Of a stretch of DNA of 64,000 bases, positions 42,401 through 55,260 are shown in pieces. This DNA is from Diospyros lotus (lineage: Eukaryota > Streptophyta > Magnoliopsida > Ericales > Ebenaceae). Every line of letters starts with the position of its first letter. Within the stretch, counting starts at the first letter, position 1. Where the stretch lies: NCBI RefSeq assembly GCF_014633365.1, contig NC_068347.1, positions 22,714,433 through 22,778,432 on the forward strand, in the 5' to 3' direction. The translations under genes and the position numbers were made by a program. The notes beneath the pieces are model-generated. The model searched no databases and had not been told where the DNA came from. It was given only the letters and a program-made list of their open reading frames with translations.

Positions 42401-45400
42401 TTGACCCAAGCAAAGGGGCAATGAAGAAGAGTTGCTCTCCCTATTGGCTTTGAACTTACTATGACTTGCTGTATGAGGCTAAGTGAGATACTGTATTTAA
42501 GTGAGAAGTTCTACTTTTATGCAGGCCAATTTATGCTGGGAATGCTCTTTGTACTGTTCAGTATACTGGATCCAACCCTTGTATGTTGACAATTAGGTCC
42601 ACATCTTTTCCAGTGGCCACAATAGCGGATAGTTCGAGATCCAATGCAGCAACAATTTCACAGGTTGACCTCTCAACCTTTGGTGAAGGTCTGTTTCATT
42701 GTTTTCTGATGCATATATATTTCAGTTCTTTAGACTGAGATTTTCTCAGTATGAAATTTGACTATGCAATATCTTGTACTTCCATTTGGTAATGGTCCTT
42801 CCGAATATTTTAGGTTTCTGTAGGAAAAACAAATTGGAATTCTTTTGTTGGTTAAAGCCCATTAAAATCAAGCCTAAAATATTTGGTTTCTGCTTGAAGG
42901 TGCAACCAGCAAATCTAAATATATAACACAAACCTCTCAGAACACAGAACGGCCAGACCTGGGAAATGCACGCATAGTGATTACTGGAGGTCGAGGGTTG
43001 AAAAGTGCAGATAATTTCAAAATGGTTGAGAAGCTTGCAGAGAAACTTGGTGCTGCAGGTTCTTCTCTATAATGCCTGCGATGTCACAGTTTTCCTAATG
43101 TTCTGTTTTTATTATTAATTTGTGTTTTGTAGAAAGAGGGCTAGTGTTGGTAGCTATGGTGAACTTGCTTCTTTGTGACTGGAAAGCCATGGGTTTCCAA
43201 CATGTAAAAACATCTATGCAAAAGAGCAAGGACAAGGTTGTGAACAAAAATGACCCTTCCCCAACCCTTGCAAACTGGGGAGCCTTGTGTATTAGGGATG
43301 CCTTATGTTCTGTAGATAATTTTCTTACCAGCTGATGAATTTCATATTTTTTTAAAGGAAACAACAAATTCCATATGCCCTTTAGGAGGGATAAATTAAG
43401 CTTAGAATGTGGTTTTGATTTCATGACTGACCTTCTCTTTTGCTGGCAAAGCAGTTGACCTTCCATTTTTAGGCAATAGGATAGTCAACTTGCATTTTTG
43501 TTTGTCTTATTCTATGTGGTACTGTCATATTGCATTGACTTCTTTCTTTCTTTCTTTTACACAGTTGGGGCCACTCGTGCAGCTGTTGATGCAGGATATG
43601 TTCCTAATGACCTTCAGGTAAGATTATATTGTACTTTGGTTTTAGAGGATTCATCTGAAGTTTTCTTTAATTTTCATTTATCCAATATAGGGAACAAAAG
43701 CTTTTCAATGTACAGTCAAAGCTATAATGATTGTGTGTTCAATAAGATCCTTTTGAGACATTATTATTTATAAATATATGATTTTGAAAAACTTAGATGA
43801 CATTTAGATGATATGAGTTGTTCATTTGTACTTATAATTATAAGTAAACTACTATGCTGAGGCAGACCTTGTAAATCCTCTTTTTTAATTTGAAATTGAG
43901 GTTGCTATTCCTCTCAGGTTGGCCAAACTGGAAAAATTGTTGCCCCAGAATTATATATGGCGTTTGGTGTTTCTGGAGCCATTCAACATTTGGCAGGCAT
44001 GAGAGATTCTAAGGTTATTGTTGCTGTTAACAGAGATGCAGATGCTCCTATATTCCAGGTTATTGTGGAACTATTTTACCTCTTTAGGGTATTGATAATA
44101 TGATCAGTTGCTATTTCAAATTCTAAATTTGTTAGGGCATGTTTGGATCAGCTTTGGCTTCCAGTTTTTAGTTTTTAATTCTCGTTTTTATTATTTTGAT
44201 AATGAAAAACTAAAATTGGCATTTGGTTTCTCATTTTCGATTTCAGGCATTGTAAAAAATTTTGCAAACAACAAAAAAGTGTTTCCATAATTTTCATTTT
44301 GTTTTCTTTTTTTTCTTTCCTATATACCCTCACTGCTGGTGAATGAAGTTGCTGGAGGAGTAGTTGACTCGCAAAAAGATCTAGGAGTTGCTGGCAAAAT
44401 GTGAGATTAGGGAAAAAAACATAAAACATAGTTGTGAAACATGTTCAGTCTTCATTTCTTGAATAAAAAAGAAAACTGAACACGAAAAAATGGAAAATTC
44501 AAAACTTTATCAAACAATCCCTTAGTTAATCTATGGTTTGAAGGGGTGGCTCACAGCTCTGGTTGTTCTGAAGCAAAATGTGAGATAGAAAAATACAAGG
44601 GGTCATTCAGTTTTGGAAAACAGGCTCTGTTTGATGGAATTTTTTTATACAAAAATAGAAAACTGGAAATTGTGTTCAAATGAGACGTTCTTTTAAATAG
44701 AAAACAAACACTCTGTATATATATTTTCTAAATTCATACTTACTGTAAACATTTTTAGTATATTTTTCTACTGTTTTCTTCACAAATAAGAGGTTGTCTC
44801 TTTTAGTCCAATCAAGATCAATATTTAATTGTACTTATTTTAATACTAATCTAAAAAGCAAAAGCATGAATTTTTAAAATTGAATAATAATGAATGATTT
44901 TATAATATTAAAAATGTCAACAGTATTCACATTATAATTATATAACAACAACATACCAAGCCTTAATCTTATTAGATGCAAAACATTAGTTTTTTAAACA
45001 GTAAACATACTAATAATAAATAATATTATATAATATTAACAATATCAACAATATTGGTATTGTAATAAATATAATTTTAATTTTTAATCTTATAATAATA
45101 TTTATTAATAACATGATCTTGCATTATATTATAATTGAATATATTTTTTGTATAACTATTTTGAACAAAATTTTAGTTTCAAGATAAGAAAGTAGTTCTC
45201 TGTATTTATAATTAAGCGCATTTTTAAATTTTCTTGTTAGGATAACTCCATCAATTCTGTTTTGATAGAGATAAGAGTCTCTTACATAAAACCCTATTTG
45301 ATTGTAAATGTAGATTGGGATGTTGAGAGTAAAAAATAAAATTAATCCTCTATCTACTTTTGAGAGTTTGTAATTTTTTCATACAAAAATTATGTTTGGT

Positions 45401-46138
45401 GGATTATTGTATTGTTGTGGGATCATGGATTGAGGCATTTGGGGCTTAACCATGTTAAATTTTCTGCCTTGTTTTCTCTTGATTTCTGTATGATTGTGTG
45501 TGATCTGGTTCCTAACAAAGTAATGAGTGGTATCACTATCAGAGCGATCTTTAGATTTTTGTGAAAGAGGAAGAATGGAGAGAGATGGAAATTTTTTTTG
45601 TAACTAAACTGGTCCATGTGTTATTTGACATAATCTTTCTTTCTTTTGTTTTGGGTTGTGGTGGTAGGTTATTGAACATCATATTTTTAATTGCTAGAAT
45701 TTTCAACTGATTAAGTAAAGTTTCTTTAGTTGAAAGAGTCCTCATATTATACTTGGATGATATATTAATTAGATCTAATTTCAAAACCATACGACCATTC
45801 AAATAGTCTTGTTCATACAACTTCATTGTAGAGTCAGACTGTCTTGCTTTTGGGTAGCTCCAAGGAGCACATTTTTGTCGAACTTTCTGTTCAGAGATCA
45901 GTCAATTCCTACCCTGTGGTGAAATCATTATGGCTGCAGCTAAATGCTGATGATCCATCTGCAATGAGCTTCCTTTGCCTTCGGCTTCTTATTGGATCTT
46001 TAAATATTTGAAATTTGTTTGTATTTGATTCAAGAGTTTAAATGGACTTGTCAATTGCAGGTAGCTGATTACGGACTTGTTGGTGATCTGTTTGAGGTGA
46101 TCCCGGAGTTGTTAGAGAAGCTCCCTGATAAAAAGTAG
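39441..46138 (+). CDS. ETFA: Electron-transfer flavoprotein subunit alpha, mitochondrial
   Basis: Eight exons: 39441-39518, 41031-41213, 41859-42070, 42525-42688, 42900-43058, 43565-43617, 43918-44058 and 46061-46138. They make 1,068 nt (355 aa), close to the usual plant length, and every intron is GT-AG. Residues 1-26 are Arg/Ser-rich without acids, a typical mitochondrial presequence. The N-terminal ETF domain follows ([19 protein letters not shown]). The C-terminal FAD-binding domain has the ETF-alpha signature at 295-321 ([13 protein letters not shown]...NR). With ETF-beta it accepts electrons from matrix dehydrogenases of branched-chain amino acid, phytol and lysine breakdown and passes them to ETF-ubiquinone oxidoreductase. 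All key motifs are present and there are no lesions. Intron 7 holds a MITE. The start is chosen as the only ATG giving a presequence in frame with exon 2. Confidence 0.95.
44135..44521. mobile_element. MITE in ETFA intron 7, TTA target duplication
   Basis: 387 bp, flanked by TTA on both sides (44132-44134 and 44522-44524). It starts GGGCATGTTTGGATCAG, and the reverse complement of its end reads GGGATTGTTTGATAAAG, similar terminal inverted repeats. The 3-bp TTA duplication points to the PIF/Harbinger (Tourist) class. It carries no transposase. It lies well inside the intron, away from splice sites. Confidence 0.65.
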
Positions 46139-47843
46139 ATCTGTGATTCACACACCACCTCCCTTAATCCAGTTCCTAATTAGCTAGACGCTCCAAGTTA
46201 TCGCCCTGAATCCGAATCTGAATCCTGAGTTGCCCTGGAGTTTGAAGAGAAAGAGGTTAATTTGCAGTGTCTTCTGGGGGGAGAGCCATGCTTTCATCTG
46301 TTCAACAACCATGCTAAACTCTGCCGGGTGAATTCCAGTCATTTGATCCACACGGATATATAGCTCAATTCATGTAGACAGGATAGGACCCTATTGGCAA
46401 TTTGGCAAAGACTACATTTGAAGGCAGTGACTGCTTGACTTAGGTTGTAATCTCTTCAGATGCCTCCAGTTGGTATTTTAGGATTTGTTTCTGCGACTTG
46501 GCTTTTCTCATGTCATGAACACACAATGGGAACTATTTACAAAATTACAAAAATAGAGCTACCTAATAATTAACCACATCAATCATTGACAAGCTTTTTT
46601 TTTTATTTCCTGGAATGGCTGGAGAAGTTGCACTGGGAAAGGGAGACTCATATGGATGCAACTACTTAATTCATTCTCATTAAAAGATCTGGTTGACTAC
46701 CGCCATGGTGACATTATTTGCAATTAATTTAAAATTATAGGGTGTTTATTAAATTTATAATTGAATTAGGGCTCACAAAGCGATGATGATATCTGGATGG
46801 CCTCTTTCAGCAGAGCTCCTCCACCTGTTGACATTTTGCCACTTAATAATTAGACTTTAATATTAAAATAAAAGTGTTTGGAAAGTCAGATGGACGGCAA
46901 TCTCTTTCTCTTAATTTGTTTTTCTATCTTCCTAATATTAGAAGATGGTTTTGGCAAATTTTTATTCCAATCATGTCTACCATAAAAAAATCACAAAAGA
47001 TTTTATGGCTAAAGCATATAGTTTGTCGTTAAAAGATATTTAGTCTCATAAACGATTTGTGGTTGAAAGGCTCATGAATAATGATATTTGCCCACGAAAT
47101 ATGAGTTTATCTTCAGAAATGTGCTCGTTAGAGATGAAATCCGGTCATCATCAAATATTATTAGTGATAAAATAAATTTGTTGTTTTTAGTGACAAATTT
47201 TATATGTGCCCACAACTCTTACAAATGCGTGGCCAATGAAATGTATAGTACAAATTATTATTGGAATACAAAATTTTGTGGGTATAATCCCAACCAAAAG
47301 ATGATCAATATTAATAATTTTTTTCCCCATTATGCACTCAATATTGGTATATACGAGACAGTGAACATATTTTCGTAACTATCAATTGTTTAATATATAT
47401 TAACTAAGATACATTTGTTTAGTGACTTTCTTTCTTTCTTTCTTTTCTGAGATACATTTTTATTTCTATAGCATTACAAACAAAAAAAACAAGAACATCT
47501 AACTAATGACATGACAAATGCCACTGCAAGTAGGATTTTCACAAAGAAAAACAAAAAATGATGCGTCTTTTGTGTCACTTTCTTCCTTTTTGCTTGATAG
47601 AAAAACGCATTAATTATTATGTTTATAATTATTAAAAACTTTGAATTAAGGACACAACAGCCTTCTCTTCATTGCATACACATCACATCTCATTATACAT
47701 GTACCCAAAGTATATCTCTGATATTTCTAAACTCATCATTAAGTTCAACAGATAGAGGGAGAGAGAGAGAGAGAGAGACGGTCGTGATGTTCTTATGTAT
47801 GCAAGTATATATATTAAATATGATTATGATGGTAATTTGAAGC
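46139..47843. other. Intergenic region between convergent ETFA and VUP-like gene
   Basis: Holds the ETFA 3' UTR (first few hundred bp, exact poly-A site unresolved) and the VUP-like 3' UTR at the other end. A GA microsatellite lies at about 47757-47778. The middle is AT-rich with no gene seen. Confidence 0.5.
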
Positions 47844-48104
47844 CTAACCAAGATATTTGGACAACATAGACAGAGGCACTAAGCAAAGGCCTCTTTTCTT
47901 GAGTTCTGAAGAGTCGCCGTCTCTCCCAACAGTACCCAACTCATTAAATTCATTTGTCTGGCCAGAAGCATGAATGCCTTTCACCTCCTGCAAACAAACA
48001 GCACACTTTTGTTTTGTTAATTAGGTCTCATATAACAACTATGCATTGCAAGGAGAATGGTCAAGCTGAACACTTGATAATATTGGAAATGACCTACTGT
48101 ATTC

Positions 48105-48136
<32 letters not shown>

Positions 48137-48944
48137 ACTCTTAATTTTACCTCTAAAATGTCCATGCTGCCTTTCTCTTTTGGAGGCATTCCCAGTTGGT
48201 TCAAATGACAAACCTGGTGAAGAAACAAAGTAATTAATTAATTAAAATCCACAAGGTTAATTATTTCATTAAATTCTTTTCCATTTGAAGGGACCTCAAA
48301 AATGGAAGGAGAAAATTATGCTTCATTCAACTCACAAATTAAAAAAAAAAAATCAAAAATCAAAATCAAAAATCAAAAAATCAATTGTAAAAAGTAAATG
48401 ACATTCTTACAAATTTATTTTACTGTAAAATTATTTCTCTTTAACATTAGGGTTCATGCATGTCTGTGTCTGTCCATCTTCTTACAAGCTTACAACAACA
48501 AAGACTATATCCATTTGTTTGCGTGCGCGTGTGTTTTTGTGTGTTTGTGTTTAAGATATGAAATTAAGGGTGTGTGTGTATATGTATAATTTTTTTTTTG
48601 GAATTAAGAAAATGTATAGTAATTAATCTGACCTTTGGACTATTTACAGGAGAACTAGCAGTATCCTCCAGAGCATCATCAACAAAAGGCCCTTTTGTTT
48701 TCCTCTTCTTGAAGCTCAAGTTCCTGCCACTCTTCTCCAACTGATAATTATCCAAGAACTTCTTCGCCGCCGCCGAGGAAGAAGCAGCATCAGAAACTAG
48801 AGAATGGCCGGAAGAGAGAGAGTTATAACTTTGCTCATCATTGTTGCACAAAAAGTCTTCGAAGTAAAAGGTCCAGCTACTTTCCTCATCAGAGTTGCCT
48901 ATTCTAACTGATTCAGGAGAGACAGCTTTGCTCATGGAAGCCAT
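47844..48944 (-). CDS. Vascular-related unknown protein (VUP)-like protein
   Basis: Three exons on the minus strand, 48944-48633, 48213-48151 and 47987-47844, give 519 nt (172 aa). Both introns are GT-AG and in phase 0. Two conserved family blocks are visible: an N-terminal EESSWTFYFEDF (residues 20-31) and a C-terminal KKRGLCLVPLSM (155-166) close to the end. Between them lies a Ser-rich, Lys-rich, probably disordered middle with a basic KKRKTKG patch. Plant VUP proteins are small, expressed in vascular tissue, and have no known enzyme activity; VUP1 overexpression in Arabidopsis is reported to affect growth and hormone responses. The start is the first ATG, 80 bp below a GA/TATA tract. The match of two separated motifs and clean splicing makes the family call fairly safe; the exact paralogue is not determined. 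Confidence 0.82.
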
Positions 48945-49019
48945 AGATTAATTCTCAGTCTCTGTACATCAAGAACCAGATGAGAATTAAAGTTATCTTT
49001 TGTTGGCCAGCAGCTAATA

Positions 49020-49021
<2 letters not shown>

Positions 49022-49075
<54 letters not shown>

Positions 49076-49077
49076 AA
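49022..49077 (-). promoter_or_regulatory. TATA-like tract followed by GA repeat, VUP-like promoter
   Basis: On the minus strand an alternating TA run (49076-49059) passes into about 18 GA units (49058-49022), 80-130 bp upstream of the start codon. A TATA element followed by a GA-rich leader is a common plant promoter arrangement. GA repeats are known targets of BASIC PENTACYSTEINE factors. Function here is inferred. Confidence 0.45.
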
Positions 49078-49110
49078 GTGGAGAAAGAATGGACAAAACG
49101 AATGGCAGCA

Positions 49111-49187
49111 TGAGTTCTTTTATATATTTATTTATCCCATTCTTAATATTCTTTTATATATTTATTATTATCCCATTCTTAATAGCG
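49111..49187 (+). repeat. Short tandem duplication (about 38 bp)
   Basis: TTCTTTTATATATTTATT followed by ATCCCATTCTTAATA occurs twice in tandem with small differences. Confidence 0.8.
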
Positions 49188-50620
49188 GATATATATATAT
49201 ATATATGTATATGATACCTAATTCAATTTAGACTTGTCATGTATAAATAAACCACTTTAATATAAATGCTGATTGGTTACACCCAACCAATGTGAGAGAT
49301 GATTTTCTCCAATTATTCTAATTATGTATTCAGAGTGTGTCATTACTTAATAACCAAAATTCCCTTATTATAGAAAATATTATTATCTAAAGTTATTAGA
49401 ATATATTGATAGAGTTTATAGTTTTGTTGATCGTTCAAAAATTATACGTTGTTCATTAATTGATTAAGTAAATTTTTATCGTTGACCAAGTCTGTTAAGA
49501 CCATATCATGTTAAATTTTTTATATATATATTTTTCTAAATTTCACTTGTGATTATGCCATATAATTGTAACAGTTTTAAAATATAAAAACAAATATCAT
49601 TCTTCTTCTTTTTTTTTTTTTGTTTAAAAGCATCACTCATTCATAAAAATATATAACATCGTAAAGCATCTGAAACAGAAAAACTAAGAGGGGAAGGGAG
49701 TAGGGGTCTGACCTTTAAGGTTTGTAGATTAGATTAATATCAACAGAGATTTGGCAAATCTTGTCTCCTTGGAGCACTTTATCTTACACTAAATACATTG
49801 AACATGCAACCACAATGCTTGGACGTCTTACTTGTCAACATGTCACCTCAAAGAGAATATGTCATTCCTGTATTTCCTTTGTGAAGCACATTTATTGCTC
49901 ATCAACCGAGCTCTCTCTAGACTTTCTAGGTTGCCAAACAAGTGGTTTTCCAACTTACCAAACACAGAAGTTCATTTTGAAATGGAAAATTTTTAACTTT
50001 CCAAATCTTGAAATGTTCCTGGGAAAGGAGAAATGCTTGTGGCCATCACATTATAGAGCTGCCATTTCCATTTCACCCTTCAAAATAAAAGGGCAGGGCC
50101 TTATAATTGATTGGAAGGAATACAATAATATTAATTGTATTGACTTCAAACATAAAAATAGGGGTTGAAGAATGAAGTTTTTATCAAAATTAGAGGAGTC
50201 CATGACTTGCAGAATTAATATAACACCACTTGGTTGGTTATAGGCTGAGGTCAGTGAGTATGTCTTAATTAATTATAAGTACATATATATATCTGCTAAT
50301 TGCAACACTTGTCTTACAGAACAATCATACAACATACATACACACACAAATATATATATACATGTATATATGTGTTTATATGTCTTTAATTATTTTCTTG
50401 GGAAAATTTAAGCCTATATATGTGTGTGTGTCTCTTAAACAATATATATAAAACCAACTTGGATGGAATAAATATGGGAAAAGCTTAAGTTGTTATATAT
50501 TCATGATAAGAGTGATAATTAACTTAAAGTTCATATATATATATATATATATTGAATATTGATGCAATCATTTCTTAAGAATTATAATACACAACACATA
50601 GATTAATGTCATTACTGACA
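49188..50620. other. AT-rich intergenic sequence upstream of the VUP-like gene
   Basis: Contains several TA and CA microsatellites. One plus-strand open frame (49761-50168) has no recognisable domain, no promoter context and unusual composition, so it is not called a gene. Confidence 0.5.
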
Positions 50621-50621
50621 T

Positions 50622-50724
50622 CCTTCTTTTAGAGAGGTGTGTTTCCCTTTGCCTCTCAAAAGAAGGCCTTCACAAAGGGAAATGCCCACAAGATTTCTCA
50701 ACAATCAACATAGATGGTTGAGAA
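50622..50724 (+). other. Interlocked inverted repeats, possible structured RNA
   Basis: Arm 1 CCTTCTTTTAGAGAGG (50622-50637) pairs with 50652-50666 with one bulge. The loop between them holds TTTCCCTTTG (50642-50651), which pairs perfectly with CAAAGGGAAA at 50673-50682. A third hairpin joins TTCTCAAC (50695-50702) with GTTGAGAA (50717-50724). The first two stems have pseudoknot order, though the connecting loops look too short for both to be fully formed, so they may be alternatives. It matches no microRNA that I recognise. Confidence 0.4.
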
Positions 50725-52563
50725 CAGTAAAATCCTCAAAGAAAAGCATAGGGGCCTGTTGCCCTATTCAGGAAAATATATAACCCTTAATCTTTCGAAA
50801 TTATTATTTTTTTTTTTTGCAAAAACATGGGAAATAAAAAATGATGTTCACATGAAATATTTTCATTTTCTAACTTTCTAAACTTGTATTCATGGTTGTA
50901 AATACTTGGGATGTTTTCTATATATTGTTTTCCTTATTAAGAAAAGGGTATTTTCCCTCATCTTTGCAACAACATGAATTTTAATCCAACCAAATCAACA
51001 TTAATCTTATTTATCTTAATATCAATATAAATAGTAAAACTATAAATTTCAAAATTGACTAATAATAATAGTAGTAGTATAGTATTACTTATTTTATTAT
51101 CAGTATACTATACAATTTCTGATATAATTTTAATATTAAAACTAAATAGTACGTACCTAACTTTCCATTGATACCATATATATCCCATGTGAAATTAAAT
51201 AGAAAGAATTGCATGTTGTCTCCATTATGGGCTCCCTTGCTTGGACCAATTTTGTGAGGGGTCATTTTCCATATTTTGTACCTCTTGCTACATTTCTAAA
51301 TAGGTTTTCTTTTTGTTCTATTTTAATATTACAAGTTTTTTAGATTTAGATCTGTGATTGGTTAGTTTGGTATTTATTTACGTGTCAATTAAGACTCTTT
51401 AGTCATTATTTTACTTTTTTTTTGTTTAGTTCTTTTCACTTTCTTTTGTATATCACATGTCTCGTCAATTTTACTTAAATATTCCCAATCTCAACTCATT
51501 TATCATTATATTTGAATAATCTTTAGCCACTCAATGGTTAGTTCTAGTGTTTGGTGTTGTTTGGTTTGCTCCTTGCTTTTGCCTAATTAGTTTTTGTTGT
51601 ATTTCTCTTCTTTTTGTAAGCTTTGTCCCTAATTTTTATTTATAGAACCAACAAACAAAACAAAACAAAAGAGGAAAAAGGAAATATAAAAAAAATTAAT
51701 GTCATTCTTATTGACCTAAAACTTAATAATCTAATTATAACAAGATTTAAATAATCATAAATAAACTTAATTAAAAGTATAAAATTTATATAACCCAACA
51801 CTCTACCCCATACAGTCAAACCTCTTTTGATTATATTATTGTTATATTTTTCTTATTTCCCTCATGAGAAAAGTCATGTTTGTCCTGTTTTGTGTATATA
51901 TATATATATATATATTAAGTGAAGGGTACATTAAGACTCCTAAGAGCCTACAGAAATAGAATCCTTATGTGGAGGGACAAAAGGACTACTACTAGACCCT
52001 CACAATAATAGATTTCTAAGGGCATTAGAGGCAAAATATAGGCTCTAAATCAGACGAAAATTTCATTGAATCTGCCAGGCAACTACAAAATTTTAAAATA
52101 TTAAGTATTTTGATATCAATTATCTGAGATAATTTTAAGAGTGTAAGAAGAAAGAGTTATGAATCTTTATCATGGTGGCTCTAAAATTTAAATATATCAT
52201 GTTATTTTGAAACGATTTTTTTTTTAAAAAAATAAAGTGAGATAAAATGTAATATTTTATATGATTCATCTTCAACCTTAGATGTTCTTATTTAAAAAAA
52301 AAAAACTAAAAAATAACATATTACCTAGGATTTAATATTTAAATTATATATTTCTATTATTGAAAACAATTTTTTTAATATGTATAATAATTCTATAAAA
52401 ATATCATATTTTCACCATTGAATAAAAGCTATAATTTTTACTTGTACAAATATTTATATAGAATCTAATTCTTTTAACAAGTAAGATTACACTATTTAGA
52501 GCTTAATGAGAAATAATTAAGAGTCATTAAGCTCAAACTCGAGACCCTAAGCTTACCAACACT
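50725..52563. other. AT-rich intergenic sequence
   Basis: Very AT-rich with simple repeats, including a TA run near 51895-51915. No gene or repeat boundary is supported. Confidence 0.5.
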
Positions 52564-52735
52564 ATTATCTACAGGAGTGGATCTAGTGATGGATCTGGAG
52601 GAGGACTGGCCCCCAAATCTAGAAGCTATTTCAACCTTCAATAGTCCAAATTCCATGACAGATTTGAGGGAGAGCTGGAGTGGGCATGGGCTGCAGCCCG
52701 TGCCTGCCCCCCTTAGATCCGTCCCTGATTATCTA
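52564..52735. mobile_element. 156-bp hAT-type MITE with 8-bp target duplication
   Basis: The element proper is 52572-52727. It is flanked by ATTATCTA on both sides (52564-52571 and 52728-52735), an exact 8-bp duplication. Its ends CAGGAGTGGATCTA and (reverse complement) CAGGGACGGATCTA agree at 11 of 14 positions. The 8-bp TSD with CAGGG-type ends indicates the hAT superfamily. No coding capacity; a short frame through it is incidental. Confidence 0.88.
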
Positions 52736-53938
52736 TTACTATACTATAATTTTGGTGGTTAAAATGCTAAATTTTATTAAGAAAAATTGTATTCTTATTC
52801 TTATATATTTTAAATAAAAAAAATTATTTTGCTAGGTGCTGGAGATCGACAAAAGAAATTATACAAACATCCAAGAACCTAAGCAACAAAACTAAAATGG
52901 CAGCTGGAGGGAGACATGAAAACAAAAAACATGAAATTAAAGCTCTTGAATTAACCTCAACTACTAATAAAAAAGATGTTCCAATAATAAGAAGCAATGA
53001 ATGGTATCCCACCTTTCTATAGAAACCTTAAAAGAGGTGGGGCTTTTACTAGCTACCATGATTTTTATAAGTTTGGAGCGATCTGATATTATTAATTTTT
53101 CCCATAATTTTCTTCACTATATTTTTCACCTTCACCACTTGCTTTCTCTACTTTTACTCTCGTTAACACTACTCCTTTGCTTCCAACACCTTTTTCTCTT
53201 CTTTATGCTTTTTTCATTGCACCTCTCCTTCCCTTTCTACCTTAATTTTCACTCAACTCTGAAACCCTTTCCCCTAGCATGGATTTCACATCTAGTTAGG
53301 TTTTGTCTTAGAAAGGTATCTACAATTTCTCTTAGATAGATATCTCCTTTTTTTTTTTTTATGTGTTCATTAATTAATTGTTTGTTGTTAGAAATTGAGA
53401 TTGAAAGGTTCTTGATGAGGTGAATATTCAAATGTTTGACATGAAGATTTGGCCATGGGATATTCTAGATCTAGACTTGCATCCTCACTAGATATTCATT
53501 GTGACGATTGATTGAGACACGAATCTTCTTGCCGCATATATATAGTGTGGGATGCCCCCCCAAAAAATGAAGGATCTTTAAGCTTTGGTGAGGCCCAAGT
53601 CATCTTGTGTTTGCCTTGTTCTCTTCAACCCTGCTATGAAGAAATCCTTAAGAAGGATGTGAACCTGAGATTTTCATGATAATTAATTTGGGAAATAAGA
53701 ATTATTATTTTTTAAGGAAACGAAATGGGCTTAAATGGTGATTTCCTATGTATTATTTAAGGGCATATTGATAACGTTGCAAGGGCATATAAGAATGGAA
53801 TATTTAGGTGTTGTTTAGGGTATAGTTTGTTATTTCACCGAAAAGTCATCACTTGTCAAACTAAGTGTTCTTCAATGAAATCTACGGTCTTCTGGGACTT
53901 TTTTTTTTTTTTTCCTTCTAGAAATTGAAAGTTCTGAG
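52736..53938. other. AT-rich intergenic sequence
   Basis: Pyrimidine-rich open frames at 53001-53339 and nearby have no domain or coding signature. Nothing else is supported. Confidence 0.45.
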
Positions 53939-55260
53939 TGTAATATCTAAAAGTTTAAGAGATTTTGGATTTAAAAATTAACTTTTAATTAATTAATTAA
54001 AATTAAACTCAAAAAGAGACTTAGTGATAATTTATAAAATTATTTGGCCTCACAGGGAAATCCAATAGAGCCAAACATGAATTCATAAAGACTTAGTCTC
54101 AAGTGAAATTGGTTCAAAAATGATAAAAATAGGCCAATTTTGTCAAGTTAAGATTTTGACTTTGAGCTCAAAATTAAACTAGATTGAATCAAATTAGGTT
54201 GAACCCAATACTAGCCATCGTAGATAGCTAGGCTGCAATGAACTCATGACTCCCAGATTCTATGGAAATTGGTAAGGAAATTAAAAATTATTCAAATCTG
54301 AAGTTGATTTAAATGCATAGCTAGTTGGCTGGATGCCTTAATTTGAATTAGAATAAAATCCAAACAATCTTAGATTTAAATGAATTGAAAGATAAGTGTC
54401 AAACTGGGCATAACCAAAAACATAATAGTACAACTGAAGTTCACAATTGTCAAACCAAAAAAATACTCAAATTTGAAAGGACATAACAAACAACTTGGGT
54501 AAGTCGTTTTGAGCCAAAATTTTGAGTAAACGGTTGCCAATTGGACCAAATCATTTTACAATGCCTATAAATGTCACGAGAGAAAGTATGTCGGTACATG
54601 TGATGCTAATTTTTTTATCAAAGACGAGCAAGATATTGAAGCTAAAATTTTATAAAAAAAAAAAAAAATCAAAGAAAATCAAAAGATCAACATGAAACCT
54701 ATTGGGCAATTTAACATTCTGCCAAATCCAATCTGAAATCTCTTAGATTTGGTGCTAGATGATTTAGAGATATAAAATAATGAAGTAATCCTAAGAATTC
54801 AAAGAAATCAAGCCAAAAATGGCAAAACTTGGTCAATGGTGAGGTAATAGTTTTGTGTAAAGGTTACCAAAAATCAATTATGGATTTCATCAAAACACTG
54901 GAAGCAATATTGAGCAAGGATAAAGGAGAAAGAAAGGAAAAATAAGATTGGGAGTCATTGGGAAAACTAGTCTGATGACCTAAATCTCATTAGAAAAGAT
55001 AAAACGACGATTGTTCTAAAGTTTTTCTAATTTTCTCTGGCGATATGAAAGGTAGTGGCGACTGGCAATGTCCTAGGTGCAACTAGCCAGTGGTTCTCTA
55101 ATGACTACAACAATGACAAGGCTTGGTTAGAAGGTGGTTGACAATGATGCAGTTTCTTAGATAAAGAAAGGTTGTGTGTGAAATTTCTTCAAAGTTTTAA
55201 ACTTTCCCAAGTGTCATTTTAATAATTACAAAATTAAATTAAATTAATATTTACGACGAT
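53939..55260 (+). mobile_element. Diverged LTR-like copy starting TGTAATATC
   Basis: The start TGTAATATCTAAAAGTTT resembles the LTR starts at 18671 and 56128. Phrases on gross layout (Asn/Lys-like A-rich stretches, then a short GC-richer part near 55040-55140) agree loosely. The end is not resolved. No coding content. Confidence 0.35.

Noticed and set aside
43120..43335. Extra exon in ETFA intron 5
   Set aside because: Exons 5 and 6 join perfectly across it (GCA-G/TT) and the known protein has nothing there.
49761..50168. 135-codon frame as a host gene
   Set aside because: No recognisable domain, AT-rich codons typical of intergenic sequence, no supporting exon or promoter structure.
50622..50700. 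MicroRNA precursor
   Set aside because: The stem is short with a 14-nt loop and interlocks with another stem; no known mature sequence recognised.
53001..53339. Leu/Phe/Ser-rich 112-codon frame as a membrane protein
   Set aside because: Pyrimidine-rich DNA automatically encodes such residues; no start context or conservation.
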